From positions 39,968-103,967 of the forward strand of contig JAJOZX010012097.1 of NCBI GenBank assembly GCA_023014485.1: 64,000 bases of DNA. Direction: 5' to 3'. Origin of the DNA: Bathynomus jamesi (Eukaryota > Arthropoda > Malacostraca > Isopoda > Cirolanidae). A program made the position numbers and the translations under genes. The notes below the pieces were generated by a model, which worked only from the letters and a program-made list of their open reading frames with translations, was not told the DNA's origin and made no database searches. The first letter of the stretch is position 1, and every line of letters starts with the position of its first letter. Shown piece by piece: positions 1 to 11,341 of this stretch.

Positions 1-805
1 GTAAACAAGATAAGAAGCTATATTAAAAGGTAGACCGCCGAATCGTAGGTAGACCGCATACTACAGTAGCACCGATTTGATATTCCTGCCAAAAGTTTTT
101 TTTACTTTTAAAACTTTATTATTCCTTAGCCCTTTTTTTCACTCTGAAACATAACTTTCACTAACTTTCAATCTACGGTACCATGAATAATTTTTAACTT
201 TAAATAATATTATTTGCATCATATATTAAATAATAGCTATGTAGTCAAAATATGCGCAGAAATATTAAAAAGCTATTCAAAATACAATCAAACTTGTTTG
301 ATGAATCTGTAATTTCCATTAACACTGGCCTCAAACTCAATTTTGAATAACCTTCGGTCTACAAGATCATAAATTATTTTAAACTTTCAATAATGATATT
401 TACAACCTAAATTAATAAGTTACGTAGTCGAAATTGCTCAGAAATAATAAAAATATATTAAAAACATACGAGAGTCGGTACTAAAGTAATGCCTCTTATT
501 TCTCAGTTCGTAAATACAATAATAGGCATTACTTTCGACCCGCCCCCTCGTGATAGAACTCAATTTACGATTCAGTAATTTCCATTACACAACCGTGAAA
601 TTTATATTTTTACTTTTAATAATAGTATTTACATCCTAAATTAATAAAATATTTAATCGAAATACGCACAAAGATATTAAAAACGTATTAAAAATTCAGT
701 GTGACTTGGTTAATGAATCACATTAACCAAGTACTTTACGATTACAACTTCAATAACTTTCAATCTATGATAATATGAATTATTTTTTTACTTTTAATAA
801 TGGTA
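1..805. repeat. Degenerate AT-rich long-period tandem repeat
   Basis: Similar blocks recur near 200-300, 395-475 and 620-705. Each has a tatttRcatc-like motif, then a tRgtcgaaat-like stretch, then a run resembling gcNcaaagatattaaaaa. A motif around ttcaatctayg recurs near 168 and 759. Spacing is uneven (about 190-230 bp), so copies are old and diverged. No coding sequence is visible. Confidence 0.5.
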
Positions 806-817
806 TTTACGATTATA

Positions 818-1190
818 ATCCTGGAAACGCTTTCATTCCACCTTGTTCACACTGATCATAATCCTGAAAACTCTTGCATTCCATTTCCATATTGATCATA
901 ATCCTGAAAACGCTTGCATTCCATCGCCTTCATATTTATCATAATCCTGAAAACTCTTGTATTCCATCCCCTTCATATTTATCATAATCCTGAAAACGCT
1001 TGCATTCCATCTCCTTCATATTTATCATAATCCTGAAAACTCTTGTATTGCATCTCCTTCATATTTATCATAATCCTGAAAACTCTTGTATTCCATCGCC
1101 TTCATATTTATCATAATCCTGAAAACTCTTGTATTCCATCTCCTTCATATTTATCATAATCCTGAAAACGCTTACATTTCATCTCGTTCG
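818..1190. repeat. 43-bp minisatellite, about 8-9 copies
   Basis: The unit starts ataatcctgaaaactcttg and continues with a cattccatctccttcatattt-like half. It repeats every 43 bp with few changes, mainly act/acg and tat/cat swaps. The outer copies are the most diverged. No open frame runs through it. Confidence 0.9.
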
Positions 1191-1560
1191 CACTGACTAT
1201 AATCTATCTTGTTCTCTCGAGTAATAACTCCAAATTCACTTTTATTCCACCTCTGACCATAACCACAATTTTATTTGCAATCTATATTGTTTTATTTTAT
1301 TTTAATAATAATTTGGATTATGATTTCTTTAATCATTATCTAAATTCACTCGTTTTCCATCCACTATCGCATTTTTGCAACTAGCACATACGAGAGTGGC
1401 ACAACTACACATCAAATTGGCACATCTGATTCAAATCACAACCACAATCTATTTCTTATTCACAAAAATTTTAACATTTGTTAAGGTTGTTAAATGAACA
1501 TAAACTAAGATTCAGATCATGACATTAAATACGTGAGAAAAACTGGGAATTTTTTATCTG
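1191..1560. other. AT-rich stretch, nothing recognised
   Basis: Unique AT-rich sequence between the minisatellite and the SINE. I see no ORF above about 60 codons, no repeat and no RNA-like fold. Confidence 0.5.
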
Positions 1561-1790
1561 ACTAACCAAGGTCTCCTACTGGTAGAGTGCTGGGCCTGAG
1601 TTCGATTCTCGGCTTGGACTTCAGATTTCAGCGATAAGGGGTACATGCTTGGGTCCCCCCTGATGGGGTAGTGGTTCGGATCCCACATACATCTATAGGT
1701 CTCCTCTGTCACATGGTCTCAGATGTTATGAAGAAGGTTAAACAAGCCCAATTATTATTATTAATTATTATTATTATTATTATTATTATT
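1561..1790 (+). mobile_element. tRNA-derived SINE with (ATT)n tail
   Basis: The head carries a tRNA-like A box (ctggtagagtgctgg, about 1579-1593) and B box (gagttcgattctcgg, about 1598-1612), as in RNA polymerase III-driven SINEs. A non-tRNA body follows, then gaagaaggttaaacaa (about 1730) and an ATT-repeat tail. The same gaagaaggttaaacaa tail closes the 5S-like SINE at 13,506-13,700. The head does not fold into a clean cloverleaf with paired acceptor arms, so it is not called a functional tRNA gene. Confidence 0.6.
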
Positions 1791-1810
1791 TAAATTCATA
1801 TAAAAACATA

Positions 1811-1886
1811 CAGGGTGTTCCAAAAGTCCCAATCTATTTTTTGGAAGGAGTAAACAAAAATAGACTGGGACTTTTGGAACACCCTG
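1811..1886. mobile_element. 76-bp mariner-type MITE (near-perfect palindrome)
   Basis: It begins cagggtgttccaaaagtccc and ends with the reverse complement. TA lies on both sides, as expected for Tc1/mariner insertion. Only about 20 bp separates the two inverted ends, so this is a minimal solo element with no coding capacity. Confidence 0.85.
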
Positions 1887-1888
1887 TA

Positions 1889-2461
1889 TTGTATTGAATT
1901 GCATTGAATTCAATTGAATAACCTTTATTAATTAATAATAAAATAAATACATTGGTTTTACAATTTACAAATGACAATTAAAATAATTGTGAAGCTGGAC
2001 TATTTATTATGATATATTTAATTTGGCCCTTAAGCTTTAAGCTTTACTGACCTTTAGAAATTAATATTTGGGCCAATTATCACTAGGGAACAACATTTTT
2101 GTTTCTTGAAAACTATTTGGTGTTTCTTATAGAACGTTTGATGCTGATTCCAAATATGGTTTCAAAATGTTTCTATCGCCCATAGTTTTCGAGAAAATAA
2201 TATTTCCATTTACTCAGAGTTTTCCCAAAATATTAGTTAAATTAAGTGTACTAATTTAATTTTACTTTCTTTTTTTTCCAGGTTAACTATATTTAATAGT
2301 ATTTTTTGCATTAAAAAATATAGCTATTTAAACAAACAGATTTTTAATAAAAAGAAAATTTTTTTTTCAAGTTTTGCTCAAATTTTAAAATTTTTCATAG
2401 TAGAAAAAATTGGTTTTTCATTCCAAAAGGTTTTCCGTGATTTCAATAATTTTCCGCCAGC
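1889..2461. other. AT-rich stretch, nothing recognised
   Basis: AT-rich sequence with homopolymer runs. No ORF, repeat array or RNA-like structure was recognised. Confidence 0.4.
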
Positions 2462-4088
2462 ATGAATCGAAACTCTATTAATTCCAGAGATACATTTTGC
2501 TACGTATGTGGAGAACTGACCATAATGGCACAGAGGAAGACGATGACCCACTCGTGAAGAAGGCTTACGAACTTTATTTTGGATGTAAGGTAGGCGACCA
2601 AGACAAATCCTGGGCACCTCATATCTCATGCATTTCCTGTGCCGTCACTCTTAGGGGTTGGATTAAAGGTACCCGCAAATCTATGCCATTTGCCATACCA
2701 ATGATTTGGAGAGAGCCCAAGGATCACCTAACGGATTGCTATTTTTGTATGACAACGTTTCAGGATTCTCTGCCAAAAAAAACATAAAATTCAATACCCA
2801 AATCTTGCATCTGCCATGAGACCAGTACTACATGACGATGATAACCCAATTCCAACTCCCCCAAAGTCATGGACACTGGATGAAGAGTCTGAAGTTGAAC
2901 CAATGGAATTGATGACACTAAAGATACAGACTTTCAGCAACCTGAATCAAATAAACCACGTATGATAACGCAGGTTATGCTGAATGATCTCGTGAGAGAG
3001 AGGACCTTCCGAAAAAGAAAGCGGAATTATTGGGCTCCAGGTTACGTGAATGGAATTTGCTGGCAAAAGATACAAGCATATCGGCGTTCCGCACTCGCCA
3101 AAAAGATCTGATGCAGTATTTCTCCTCGTCAGGTGGTTTATGCTACTGTAATAATGTAAATGGACTGCTGTTAGCTCTCGGTCATGAACACAAATCTGAA
3201 GATTGGCGTTTATTTATTGACTCTTCGAAGCTAAGCCTCAAGGTTGTACTATCACAATGGAAATAAATACCCTTCCATTCCTGTAGGGCACGCTGTCCAC
3301 ATGAAGGAATCTTACGAAAATATGAAACTCATCCTTCAGCAGATTAATTATGACCAGTTTCGTTGGTATATATGTGGGGATTTAAAAGTCGTCGCGCTTC
3401 TTCTGGGAATGCAGCTCGGTTATACGAAGTTCTGCTGCTTCCTTTGTGAATGGGACAGCAGAGCCAGAGATTCGCATTATTTTGTAAAGGATTGGCCACT
3501 TCGTCAAAAATGTATCCCAGGACTGAAGAATGTGTCTCATGAACCCTTAGTTGACCCCAAGAAAATATACTTATACTTATACTGTCAAAGCAATGAACAA
3601 GGAAGATGAGGCATTCAAATATTTGAAGAAAAGGTTTTCACGACTTAGCGATGCAAAGATAAAAGAAGGGATCTTTGTTGGTCCCCAAATCAGAAAGCTC
3701 ATGAAAGATCAAAAGTTTGATGATGCCTTGAGAGGAAAAGAAAAAGTGGCATGGGAGGCCATGAAGAATGTTGTCACAAATTTTCTAGGGAACATCAAAG
3801 CCTCTAACTATGAAAAAATAGTGCAGGACATGATTGAAGCATATAGGTTATTGGGATGTAATGTCACTAAAAATCCATTTCTTGCACTCCCATTTAGATT
3901 TCTTCCCTGAAAACCTCGGCGACGTAAGCGATGAGCATGGAGAAAGGTTCCACCAAGATATAGCTGCTATGGAGAAACGCTACCAAGGGAGGTGGGATCC
4001 GGCAATGTTAGCTGATTACTGCTGGACATTGATGCGAGAAGCTCCTAATGAAAACTACAAGAGAAAATCAGTGACAAAGAAGTTTTAA
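2462..4088 (+). pseudogene. Broken copy of a multicopy arthropod zinc-binding protein family
   Basis: Homologous-looking protein continues through five overlapping or adjacent frames, so the gene is shattered by several frameshifts. A start is plausible at 2462. Near the N terminus are CxxC pairs (CYVCGEL, CISC) and the signature WREPKDHLTDCYFC. Further on come FIDSSKLSLK, HAVHMKESYENMK, CGDLKVVALLLGMQLG and CEWDSRA, then HLDFFPENLGDVSDEHGERF and MLADYCWTL near the end. I recall close relatives as repeated, uncharacterised genes in many arthropods; that recollection is not tested here. Conserved acidic residues (FIDS, CGDL, CEWD) could belong to a transposase-like core, but this is inference. 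This copy cannot make a full product. Confidence 0.7.
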
Positions 4089-4494
4089 GAAGAATATTTT
4101 AAATGCCAATCTGCCACTAATATAATTTTTAGGAAGTATTTTTACTAACTTCCATACACTTTTTGAATAAATATTAAAATACAAATTTCTCAGTAACCTT
4201 GGGTGATAGAGAAATTCTACGGCTATATTCGGAATCAGCGGAAAAAATCCTATAAGACCGACCTGTTCACGTCCAAGAAACAAAAACAAAGTTAAAATTT
4301 GTTCCCCCAGTGTTATTAGTCATAATTTCATAACATAATTTTTAAAAATTAGAAAATATTATTTTTTATTAATAAAATATAGTTTTCAAGGATTTTCAAG
4401 GATTTATAAAAAAATCAAGGTTTTTTTAAATGACTTTTCGAGGTTGTTTAAAGAACTTTTCAAGCTTTTTAAAATGTATTTACTTTTCATGTAG
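4089..4494. other. AT-rich sequence upstream of the first receptor exon
   Basis: No ORF is supported. The last bases form a pyrimidine-rich acceptor ending in tag at 4494, so this is probably intron and earlier receptor exons lie outside the window. Confidence 0.4.
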
Positions 4495-4604
4495 ATGTCT
4501 GCTGCGTATTTTCCTTCTCCTGAGCATTATTTAGCTCATCTCATATGTGGAGCTTTTTTGGTAGTAGCCTGCATAACGACTATGTTGCTGTTTTTCGCTG
4601 CAGG
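4495..4604 (+). CDS. Adhesion-type GPCR, exon with TM1
   Basis: An acceptor (ttttcatgtag) precedes 4495 and a donor (gtaagt) follows 4604. The exon starts with ATG but also follows a good acceptor, so it is probably internal rather than initiating. It encodes one hydrophobic helix (HLICGAFLVVACITTMLLFF), taken as transmembrane segment 1, and leaves in phase 2, matching the next exon. The later exons together give seven helices, the extracellular CWL motif before TM5 and an ALHYFF motif in TM3, all typical of class B2 receptors. The large extracellular part of such receptors is not in this window. The family call rests on layout and motifs, without a search. Confidence 0.7.
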
Positions 4605-4780
4605 GTAAGTTTTTTTTTTTAGTTTCCCATACAGGAATGGAAAACGGTATATAATATGATACAGCTGCAACTGTTTTGCATTAATATATATATAATATAT
4701 ATATAATAATAAATCGAAATTAATTAAATTTATTAAATTTTATAAATTAAAGAGTTTTTTTAAAGGAGTTAAGATATTTT

Positions 4781-4982
4781 GGAGCTATTGAAGAATAGGG
4801 ACCCCATTCTTCTTTAGTTAGCTTTATAAAGTTAACTAACGAAAATATCACAACCTAACCTAACCAATCGTTAGGTTAACTGTACGCCCTTGACGATTGG
4901 TTAGGTTAGGTCATGATATTTTCGTTAGTTAGCCTTATAAGCTAACTAAAGAAGGCTGGGGTCCCTATTCTTCAATAGCTCC
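4781..4982. mobile_element. Palindromic MITE, copy 1 (about 200 bp)
   Basis: Long inverted repeat: ggagctattgaagaataggg at the left end is mirrored at the right end, with inner arms around cttctttagttagc and ctaacctaaccaatcgt. A short asymmetric centre (tgtacgccc) separates the arms. Copies 2 and 3 are at 11,992-12,090 and 15,184-15,384. It sits in a receptor intron. Confidence 0.85.
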
Positions 4983-5463
4983 GATATTTTAATTCAAATT
5001 TAGTAACTCGAGACAGTTGTCATAAAAAACAAAAAATTCGGGCATTGAGACGTGATAGAAATGTTTTTGGTTTATAGATTTCGGCTCATCCCGTAAGACC
5101 ATCTCTGAAGATAATAGATATAGAAAGGCAACTTATCAGCTTTTTCTTTATGGTTCTAGCTTTTTAAAATATTCGCCTCCCTCTTCACATAGGGGGAAAG
5201 ATATCACGGGTAAAGAGAAAAAGTCATACCAAGATGAGAAGTGGATTAGCACAAAAGTAAAACAAAATATCAGACAACTGCGTGACTTTAAGCATGCAGC
5301 TTAATTTTTAAGTATCAGTTCATTTGAAGCTTACTGACGAAGACTAACAACTGCGCCTTACAGTGTGATACGAAATCAAATCAATAATAAAAGGCTTCAT
5401 AAGGAATATATAACTAAAAAATATGTCTATTAAATATTTGAGTTTAGTGCATCTAAGAAAATG

Positions 5464-5524
5464 TCGATATATATATATTATTATATATATATATAATATA
5501 TATATATAATATATATATATATAT
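5464..5524. repeat. AT dinucleotide repeat
   Basis: About 60 bp of alternating a and t, just upstream of the second receptor exon. Confidence 0.9.
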
Positions 5525-5598
5525 GTTCCAAATGTGATTGACATGATTATGAAAAAATTCTCTGAATTTTAACTCTTATTATATATCCCTCTTGACAG

Positions 5599-5704
5599 AA
5601 TGTTCTATCAAGACTGTATGGCCCAACTTGGATTTCTATTTTCACTACTTGTGGCTTATCTCTTGCTGTTAGTGGCACATCCTCGTGGTGTTGACGATGA
5701 AGAG
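5599..5704 (+). CDS. Adhesion-type GPCR, exon with TM2
   Basis: Bounded by acceptor cttgacag and donor gtaaga. Joined to the previous exon in phase 2, it encodes QDCMAQLGFLFSLLVAYLLL, a 20-residue hydrophobic segment read as TM2, followed by a short acidic loop (GVDDEE). It ends in phase 0, which agrees with the next exon. A (gt)n run lies 30 bp after the donor. Confidence 0.75.
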
Positions 5705-5751
5705 GTAAGAAAATTAAATTTTAAATACCGGATGTGTGTGTGTGTGTGTGT

Positions 5752-5978
5752 GTGTGTGAAGTAACACGAGTGAAGAGACAAATCCGATTGAATTATATGA
5801 AGATTCACAAGTATTATTTATTACATGTACTTTATAACAACTGTATATTGATAATAAGGTTTATAAGAGGTGTTGAAAATGGTGTTCAAAATCGGATTTA
5901 ACTCTTCATTTGCGTTACGAAACTAATTGAAGCCAGTTCAAATCAGATTTGTCTCTTCACTTATGTTACTTTATACAC
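5752..5978. mobile_element. MITE with about 35-bp inverted ends
   Basis: The left arm (agtaacacgagtgaagagac and following, from 5759) is repeated inverted at 5941-5976, ending in gtgtgt/acacac. A related internal motif (aaatcggatttaactcttcatttgcgttac) lies near 5890. No coding sequence. It is in the intron after the TM2 exon. Confidence 0.75.
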
Positions 5979-6587
5979 ACTCTATAGTATAAACAGTAGT
6001 TTAATAGGTTTTTATTTGATAGTAAAAGCATGCCTTCTCCTTTAAGGCGAGCACGCAGTACCAGACTTTCCACACATTCTCATTCATTTTCTCTTCCAAC
6101 TCTCAAACCCAATGGCTAATCGGTATTTTCAACTCTTCATCTACTCATTCGGTCAACTCTGGATTAATCTTCTTCAATTCATATTTCCCTCTGTCTTTGC
6201 CCTCCAATCTTTCAAACGCAGAGTGTCCAAGCATCTTGAAAGTCTTGGACCTTGATTTTGGCTCTCTTCTTCCTCTAAGGTGTGTGGGTGGGGAGCGTTT
6301 TTGTGGGTATTCAGCCTTAGCCCTTCCTTTCTACATAAAAATAAGTTAATAAATAATAACAGATTTATTAAATGAATACATTTAGAACGGCGTTGCTTTC
6401 TCTTTTCCGTTATATAAACCTGACACACGTTCTGGCATCCCATTGGTGAGTTTTACAATTTATTCTTAAGGACAATCAACGAAGTGTCAATTTACTTTTG
6501 TCAAAAGTATATATATTTATAAAAATATATGAAATATATTATATGAAAATTATTATAATGATGTGTGCAATCTTATGCTTATTTTAG
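5979..6587. other. Intron sequence, nothing recognised
   Basis: No supported ORF or repeat apart from short AT-rich runs. It ends in the acceptor of the TM3 exon. Confidence 0.4.
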
Positions 6588-6711
6588 GTTGTTTGCGTCG
6601 TGGTGTCCGCAGCTCTCCATTACTTCTTTTTGACTGCTTTTTCTGTTTTTGTGTCTGGAAGCTCTCACGATTTCACATCTTTTGGTGGAAAAAATTCAAA
6701 GTCCATTCCAG
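6588..6711 (+). pseudogene. Adhesion-type GPCR, exon with TM3, one-base frameshift
   Basis: Acceptor attttag precedes it. In the incoming phase 0 it reads VVCVVVSAALHYFFLTAF, the TM3 core typical of adhesion receptors. Past a TTTTT run at about 6640 the likely continuation (CLEALTISHLLVEKIQSPFQ) lies in another frame. Reading that frame to the donor at 6712 gives phase 0, exactly what the next exon requires, so the exon appears to carry one extra base. This could be an assembly error in a homopolymer or a real lesion. Confidence 0.65.
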
Positions 6712-6854
6712 GTTCGTATAAGTTCTAAGTTCTACAGTTTTACAGTACTAAAATTTTACAGTTCTACAGATCTTTCTTTTCTTACAATGCTCGTACATGA
6801 AACAAGGAAGTTAAAAAATTTCGATCTGTTACAAGATACAGAATCCGTTTCATA

Positions 6855-8165
6855 AACTAGAGGCAAAACTACCTACTACCTACAAGAAAAAACTTATACA
6901 ACCCAAATCAACGTGCCTTCAGGGCTGGAAGATCACGCCTATCACAGCTAATAGACCACCAGGAGAAAAATTGGAAACACTGTGTCGATGACAAATATAG
7001 AGGTAATATACTGACTTTGCTAAAGCCTTCGATAAATGTGACCATGGAATTACAGCACACAAACTTAAGAATACAGGAATTATTGGAAAGCTAGGAAGAT
7101 GGCTATTTAATTTCTTGACGCAAAGAACACAGAGGGTAGCAAATGGAGTCAAATCGGAAGTCTCGAAAGTAGAAAGCTCTGTCCCACGAGGGACAGTATT
7201 AGCCCCTTTGCTGTTCATAATAATGATTGCGAATATTGATGCAGATATCAATGACAGTATTGTATCATGTTTCGCGGATGACACAAAGATATGCAACGAA
7301 ATATTGAACGAAGGTGACATAAAAAAATTACAAAATGACATTGAAACATTATTCCAGTGGGCAGAAGACAACACTATGAAGTTCAACGAATAAAAATTCC
7401 AACTTCTAAGATATGGTAATAACAAAGAGCTACAGAATAAAGGGTACAAAACTCCGCAAGCCTGACAAATAACACCAAATCCACAAGTCAGGGATCTTGG
7501 AGTAATAATGTCGTCGGAAGCAGAATTCAGAGAGCACTATAACATCAAAATTACAACAGCTAGAAAAATAATGGAAATCATCTGGAGGAGCTTCCGCAGC
7601 AGAAAAGCAAACGTCATGCTCAAATTATATTATGGAAGAGTCGAGTCCTACCAATAACTGAGTATTGCTCAGTATTCACAAGCCCATACAGAAAACGAGA
7701 CATTGCGAACATTGAAGCTATACAAAACTTTTATGGCTAAGATAGAGGAAACCGAAGGTGAAGACTACTGGTCTCGACTACAGTCCCTGAAACTCTACTC
7801 TCTCAAAAGAAGGCGAGAACAGTACACACAAAAAATACAAATAGAAAATACTTAAGGGCTTTGTCCCTAACCTTAGAAATGAAATAGAAACAAACTGGAA
7901 TGAGAGAAAAGGCATATTTTGTATTATCTCAGATGTGGTGGGACAAGTGGCCATGAAAACGAGGATGGAAAATACCCTCAGAATATGAGGCCCAAAGCTT
8001 TTCAATGCCCAACCAAAAGAAGTGAGGAATCTCCAGCACACCGACCTGAATAACTTCAAGAAGCAGCTGGACAGATTCCTGTGCAAAGTCTCTGACCAGC
8101 CATGCGTGGCTAGCTACGAGGGCAGAAGGAGATCAGACAGCAATTCCCTCCTTCACTAAATCCTG
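6855..8165 (+). mobile_element. Non-LTR retrotransposon fragment, reverse transcriptase 3' part
   Basis: The best frame (7115-7393) reads SVPRGTVLAPLLFIIM and CFADDTKICNEIL, i.e. the PQG-like and FADD boxes of a reverse transcriptase. Homologous protein continues in shifted frames to 8160 (thumb and C-terminal region, ending near gacagcaattccctccttcac). It looks like a jockey/CR1-type element. The 5' half, with the endonuclease and RT fingers, is missing, and several frameshifts and stops make it dead. It lies between the TM3 and TM4 exons of the receptor. Confidence 0.8.
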
Positions 8166-8170
8166 TAAAT

Positions 8171-8746
8171 GAGGCGGGATGCTGCAGAGGGGTCGACGCA
8201 GGTCGATCCTGAACTGTCGTTCAAGCTCACACAAAGTAACATAAAGTATATCTCACTACAGAAGGACGTTAGCCTTTTAACGCCGACTGTTGCCTTATGG
8301 CAACATGAACTTCACAATCGATTTTGCGCCTTACGGTCTGAATATTAGAGGTTATTTTGGGTTGAACAGGAAAAACATTTTAAAATAAAAATTTTAAAAT
8401 TCAGGCATGAAAAGATTAAATAGGTGAAACACGTTAGAATAACCAGATTGTTCAGGAGAGCTCGCACAAAGTTAACAGTAGATATACTAAGTTTAAAAGA
8501 GACAAAAGAGTATATGTAATTTCCATGGGTTTCTATACCCGTTTGTTAAAGAGAGCAATGAAATAATACAAATTGATTGAACAAAAGTCTTACCTCCTAA
8601 TTTTTGGTAATTATTGATTTTAACTAATTTATTTTAATTAGCACTACACAGTACTTTCTTTATAATTTGAACTTTAGAAATATAACATTAGACCTGATTA
8701 ATAGCTTTAGGAATATATTCAATACGTCTTGCTTCTCGATTTTCAG
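8171..8746. other. Intron sequence, nothing recognised
   Basis: AT-rich, no supported ORF. It ends in the strong acceptor cttctcgattttcag. Confidence 0.4.
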
Positions 8747-8853
8747 ATTTCCAACTGGCTGCTGATGATCACGGGTTTTTTATTACCACTGATCTACGTG
8801 ACCATTTCTGCGGGTATAATCAATGCTGAATACCCAAATCCTTCGGAATCCAA
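8747..8853 (+). CDS. Adhesion-type GPCR, exon with TM4
   Basis: Acceptor tttcag and donor gtgagt. In phase 0 it reads NWLLMITGFLLPLIYVTISA, one hydrophobic helix with a proline, taken as TM4, and a short extracellular loop start (NAEYPNPSES). It leaves in phase 2 and joins the TM5 exon to create an Asn codon directly before the CWL motif. Confidence 0.75.
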
Positions 8854-9356
8854 GTGAGTTTCAGGAACCTGAAGAGTTATTGGAAATTTCAAAGTAAAAC
8901 TAATATTATTTAGTTCCTATATAACTTTACAGTGGAATGAATGAATTATAAATTTTAGTTTTAATTTTATTTATTTTTTAAAGAAATCCATCCTGCCAGT
9001 TTTAATAAAAAATTTACAAATCTTGTAATGTATAAAAATACGAATTCATTTAAAATAACATGTACAGCATTTAATCTTTACTGAAACATAACTGTAAAAA
9101 AAATGTTAGTCCCAATAATCTTTCGATAATGTAGAATTAATATCTGTTACTTATCGTAGAATTTGCGGCAGAATGCTTATCACAAAACGGTGTACTAAAA
9201 AAAGAACAATAAATCATAAATTTATGCCGGATTAAACGCATTTAACGATGATAATACCTTAATTAAACGTTTTAATCTTGTAACACCATTGACTTCTTTA
9301 AAGCAAATACCGTATCTCTTTATGTTCTCATAGTTCCACTTTCGTTTTCTGAACAG
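8854..9356. other. Intron sequence, nothing recognised
   Basis: AT-rich intron without a recognisable repeat or ORF. Confidence 0.4.
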
Positions 9357-9512
9357 CTGTTGGTTAAATGTCGAGGGAGTGGTTCTTTACGTGCAGTCAG
9401 TTCCCAACGGCATCGTATTCCTTCTCACAGTCATTTTTATTCTTTTGACGTGTGCCAGCAACATTGACAACCAACCAATTTTAAAAGATGGTGACATCAG
9501 AGGCAGACAGAG
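9357..9512 (+). CDS. Adhesion-type GPCR, exon with CWL motif and TM5
   Basis: Acceptor gaacag, donor gtactt. It opens with CWLNVEG; the Cys in this loop normally pairs with the Cys at the top of TM3 in class B receptors. The hydrophobic stretch NGIVFLLTVIFILLTCASNI is read as TM5, followed by a polar cytoplasmic loop (DGDIRGRQR). It leaves in phase 2, matching the next exon. Confidence 0.75.
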
Positions 9513-9516
9513 GTAC

Positions 9517-9548
<32 letters not shown>

Positions 9549-9943
9549 GCATATGTAATTGAGATTATAAACATTAAACCCCGTTAGATGTGGTTGGAAT
9601 GATAAAACTTTGTGATGTGATTCTGTATTTTTTTTTTATCGTCATCGTCATACTTTTAAAGTATCAACTCAGTCCAGACAAAGACTGTCCCAAGCTAGTT
9701 TGAGAAATAGTGATGGTGTGCAGTGATGAGCCCGCTGCATGTTATTTATTTGGTTCGGTTCAGTTTTCCTTTTAAAGGGGGCTCATTTTACTCCGGGTCA
9801 GTGGTATTACCGTTCGTTTCAATAATCCTTCGTGGTTGAAGGACCATAAATGGATCAACCAACCAAAGTATAAACTCTCTCAGGGATTGATTACAAAGCC
9901 TGCAATTGACACCTTTAGAAACGGAGGTTTTCGTAGCCTACGT

Positions 9944-10272
9944 CAGTGGTTCCCAAACTTTACTGGCTCAAGGCATCCCAAATGCCATCTCTTTTTCTTC
10001 CGCGGCGCCCCGCGGAGGATCGATCTTCATCTCCCACTGTTCAACATCCACTCTCCTCACCCCCAACACCAAGTAACTTCAAACTGATCCTATACAGTTT
10101 CTTTATGGTTGTAATAAATCGCGAATGTTTAGTTTCGCTCGAAATTTGCGTTTCTTCAGTAACTATCAAATTTTCAATTACTTATTTTTCTATTTTCACG
10201 AAATTTCGAGGCACTTGCAGCACCCTCTAGGATGCACTTACGGCACCACAGGATCCTGGGTTATGAAACATG
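9944..10272. mobile_element. hAT-type non-autonomous element
   Basis: It begins cagtggttcccaaacttt, a common hAT terminus. It is flanked by gcctacgt (9936-9943) and gtctacgt (10,273-10,280), an 8-bp duplication with one mismatch, as expected for hAT. The right terminus is diverged. There is no transposase; short frames here are incidental. Confidence 0.65.
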
Positions 10273-10280
10273 GTCTACGT

Positions 10281-10676
10281 GCATACCAATTTTGTAATGT
10301 TTAGTTCTGTTTTCATAATAAAACGTTTATTGTAAAAGATATCTTATTTTAGTTACGGAATAAGATATATAATTCATAAGTACTTAGTATTTTTTATTTA
10401 TTTATTTTATTTTATTTATCCACTATGGATTAATAAAAATAAATAATTAAATAAACAAGTTAGATAAATTTTTATATAACTTCATTTTAAGGGAAAAAAA
10501 TATTTATTAATTGTAATTTTGTTTAAAAAAAAACTCGTATCTTCCAAAATAGTTAATTTTTTATTTTAAAAATGCAGTCAGTTAAAAATAAACCTGAAAC
10601 ACCATAGGTTTTTTTAACTGATGGTACATAAATTTATACCAAATTCTCCTTAATAGTATTTATTTTTCTAACACAG
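10281..10676. other. Intron sequence, nothing recognised
   Basis: AT-rich; it ends in the acceptor ctaacacag of the TM6-TM7 exon. Confidence 0.4.
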
Positions 10677-10853
10677 CGATAGTTACAAACTCCGTTGGGT
10701 AGTTTTAGCACTGGCAATCGAATTGGGCGTTGCGTGGTCAGCTGGAGCGCTGGGTACCACCTGAAATCCTCACCACCCCACGTTATCCACATCGCATTTA
10801 CTGTCCTTCTTGCTCTGACAATTCTCTTTGCGAGAACTGCACTCGACGACACT
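10677..10853 (+). pseudogene. Adhesion-type GPCR, exon with TM6 and TM7, one-base frameshift
   Basis: From the incoming phase the exon reads DSYKLRWVVLALAIELGVAW (TM6) and then hits TGA at about 10,759. The TM7 segment (VIHIAFTVLLALTILFARTA) is open in a frame shifted by one base, and in that frame the exon ends in phase 0, as the next exon needs. So one base is missing near 10,745-10,760. With the TM3 exon this is the second single-base lesion in the receptor. Confidence 0.65.
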
Positions 10854-11084
10854 GTAAGAGCCATTATATTAATTCCGTTTCTATGCTCACTATTCATAAG
10901 TTCTAAAACGAAATGTTTTATCTCTATTTACAAAAGTGAAGCAACTCCTGTATTTTTTTTTAATTCATCTGTATATTGACAGACAGAGGATAAGACAGTT
11001 AAAACTACAGGTATGATTCGAGTAATATAAATTATAAAGAAACAAAAAGCAATGTAAATACTTTTGTATATATTTCTTTTTTAG

Positions 11085-11202
11085 TTTCGTGCGAAAATAC
11101 ATCGTCTGTGTTGTGGCACTGAACTGACTTATAAAAGAAGTGCTATTCAGTCCATCAATGCAGGGCAAGGGTGGCACCTAATGCCAATGGAAAACCCGAC
11201 AG
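11085..11202 (+). CDS. Adhesion-type GPCR, helix 8 and cytoplasmic tail exon
   Basis: Acceptor ttttttag, donor gtaaga. In phase 0 it reads FRAKIHRLCCGTELTYKRSA, resembling the basic and cysteine-rich helix 8 region after TM7, then a polar tail. It leaves in phase 1. Neither candidate terminal exon (12,648 or 15,646) accepts phase 1 cleanly, so either another indel or a missed exon is involved. Confidence 0.6.
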
Positions 11203-11302
11203 GTAAGAATTGTACTTCTTAATTTAACTTCAGTTGTTTTAATTATATTTCAATGAAGGTAGCGAAAGTCTTTCAAATTAATAATTTAACATTGGTTCCA
11301 CC

Positions 11303-11338
<36 letters not shown>

Positions 11339-11341
<3 letters not shown>

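Noticed and set aside
1575..1615. tRNA gene
   Set aside because: A and B boxes are present, but the acceptor and anticodon arms do not pair; SINE body and tail follow.
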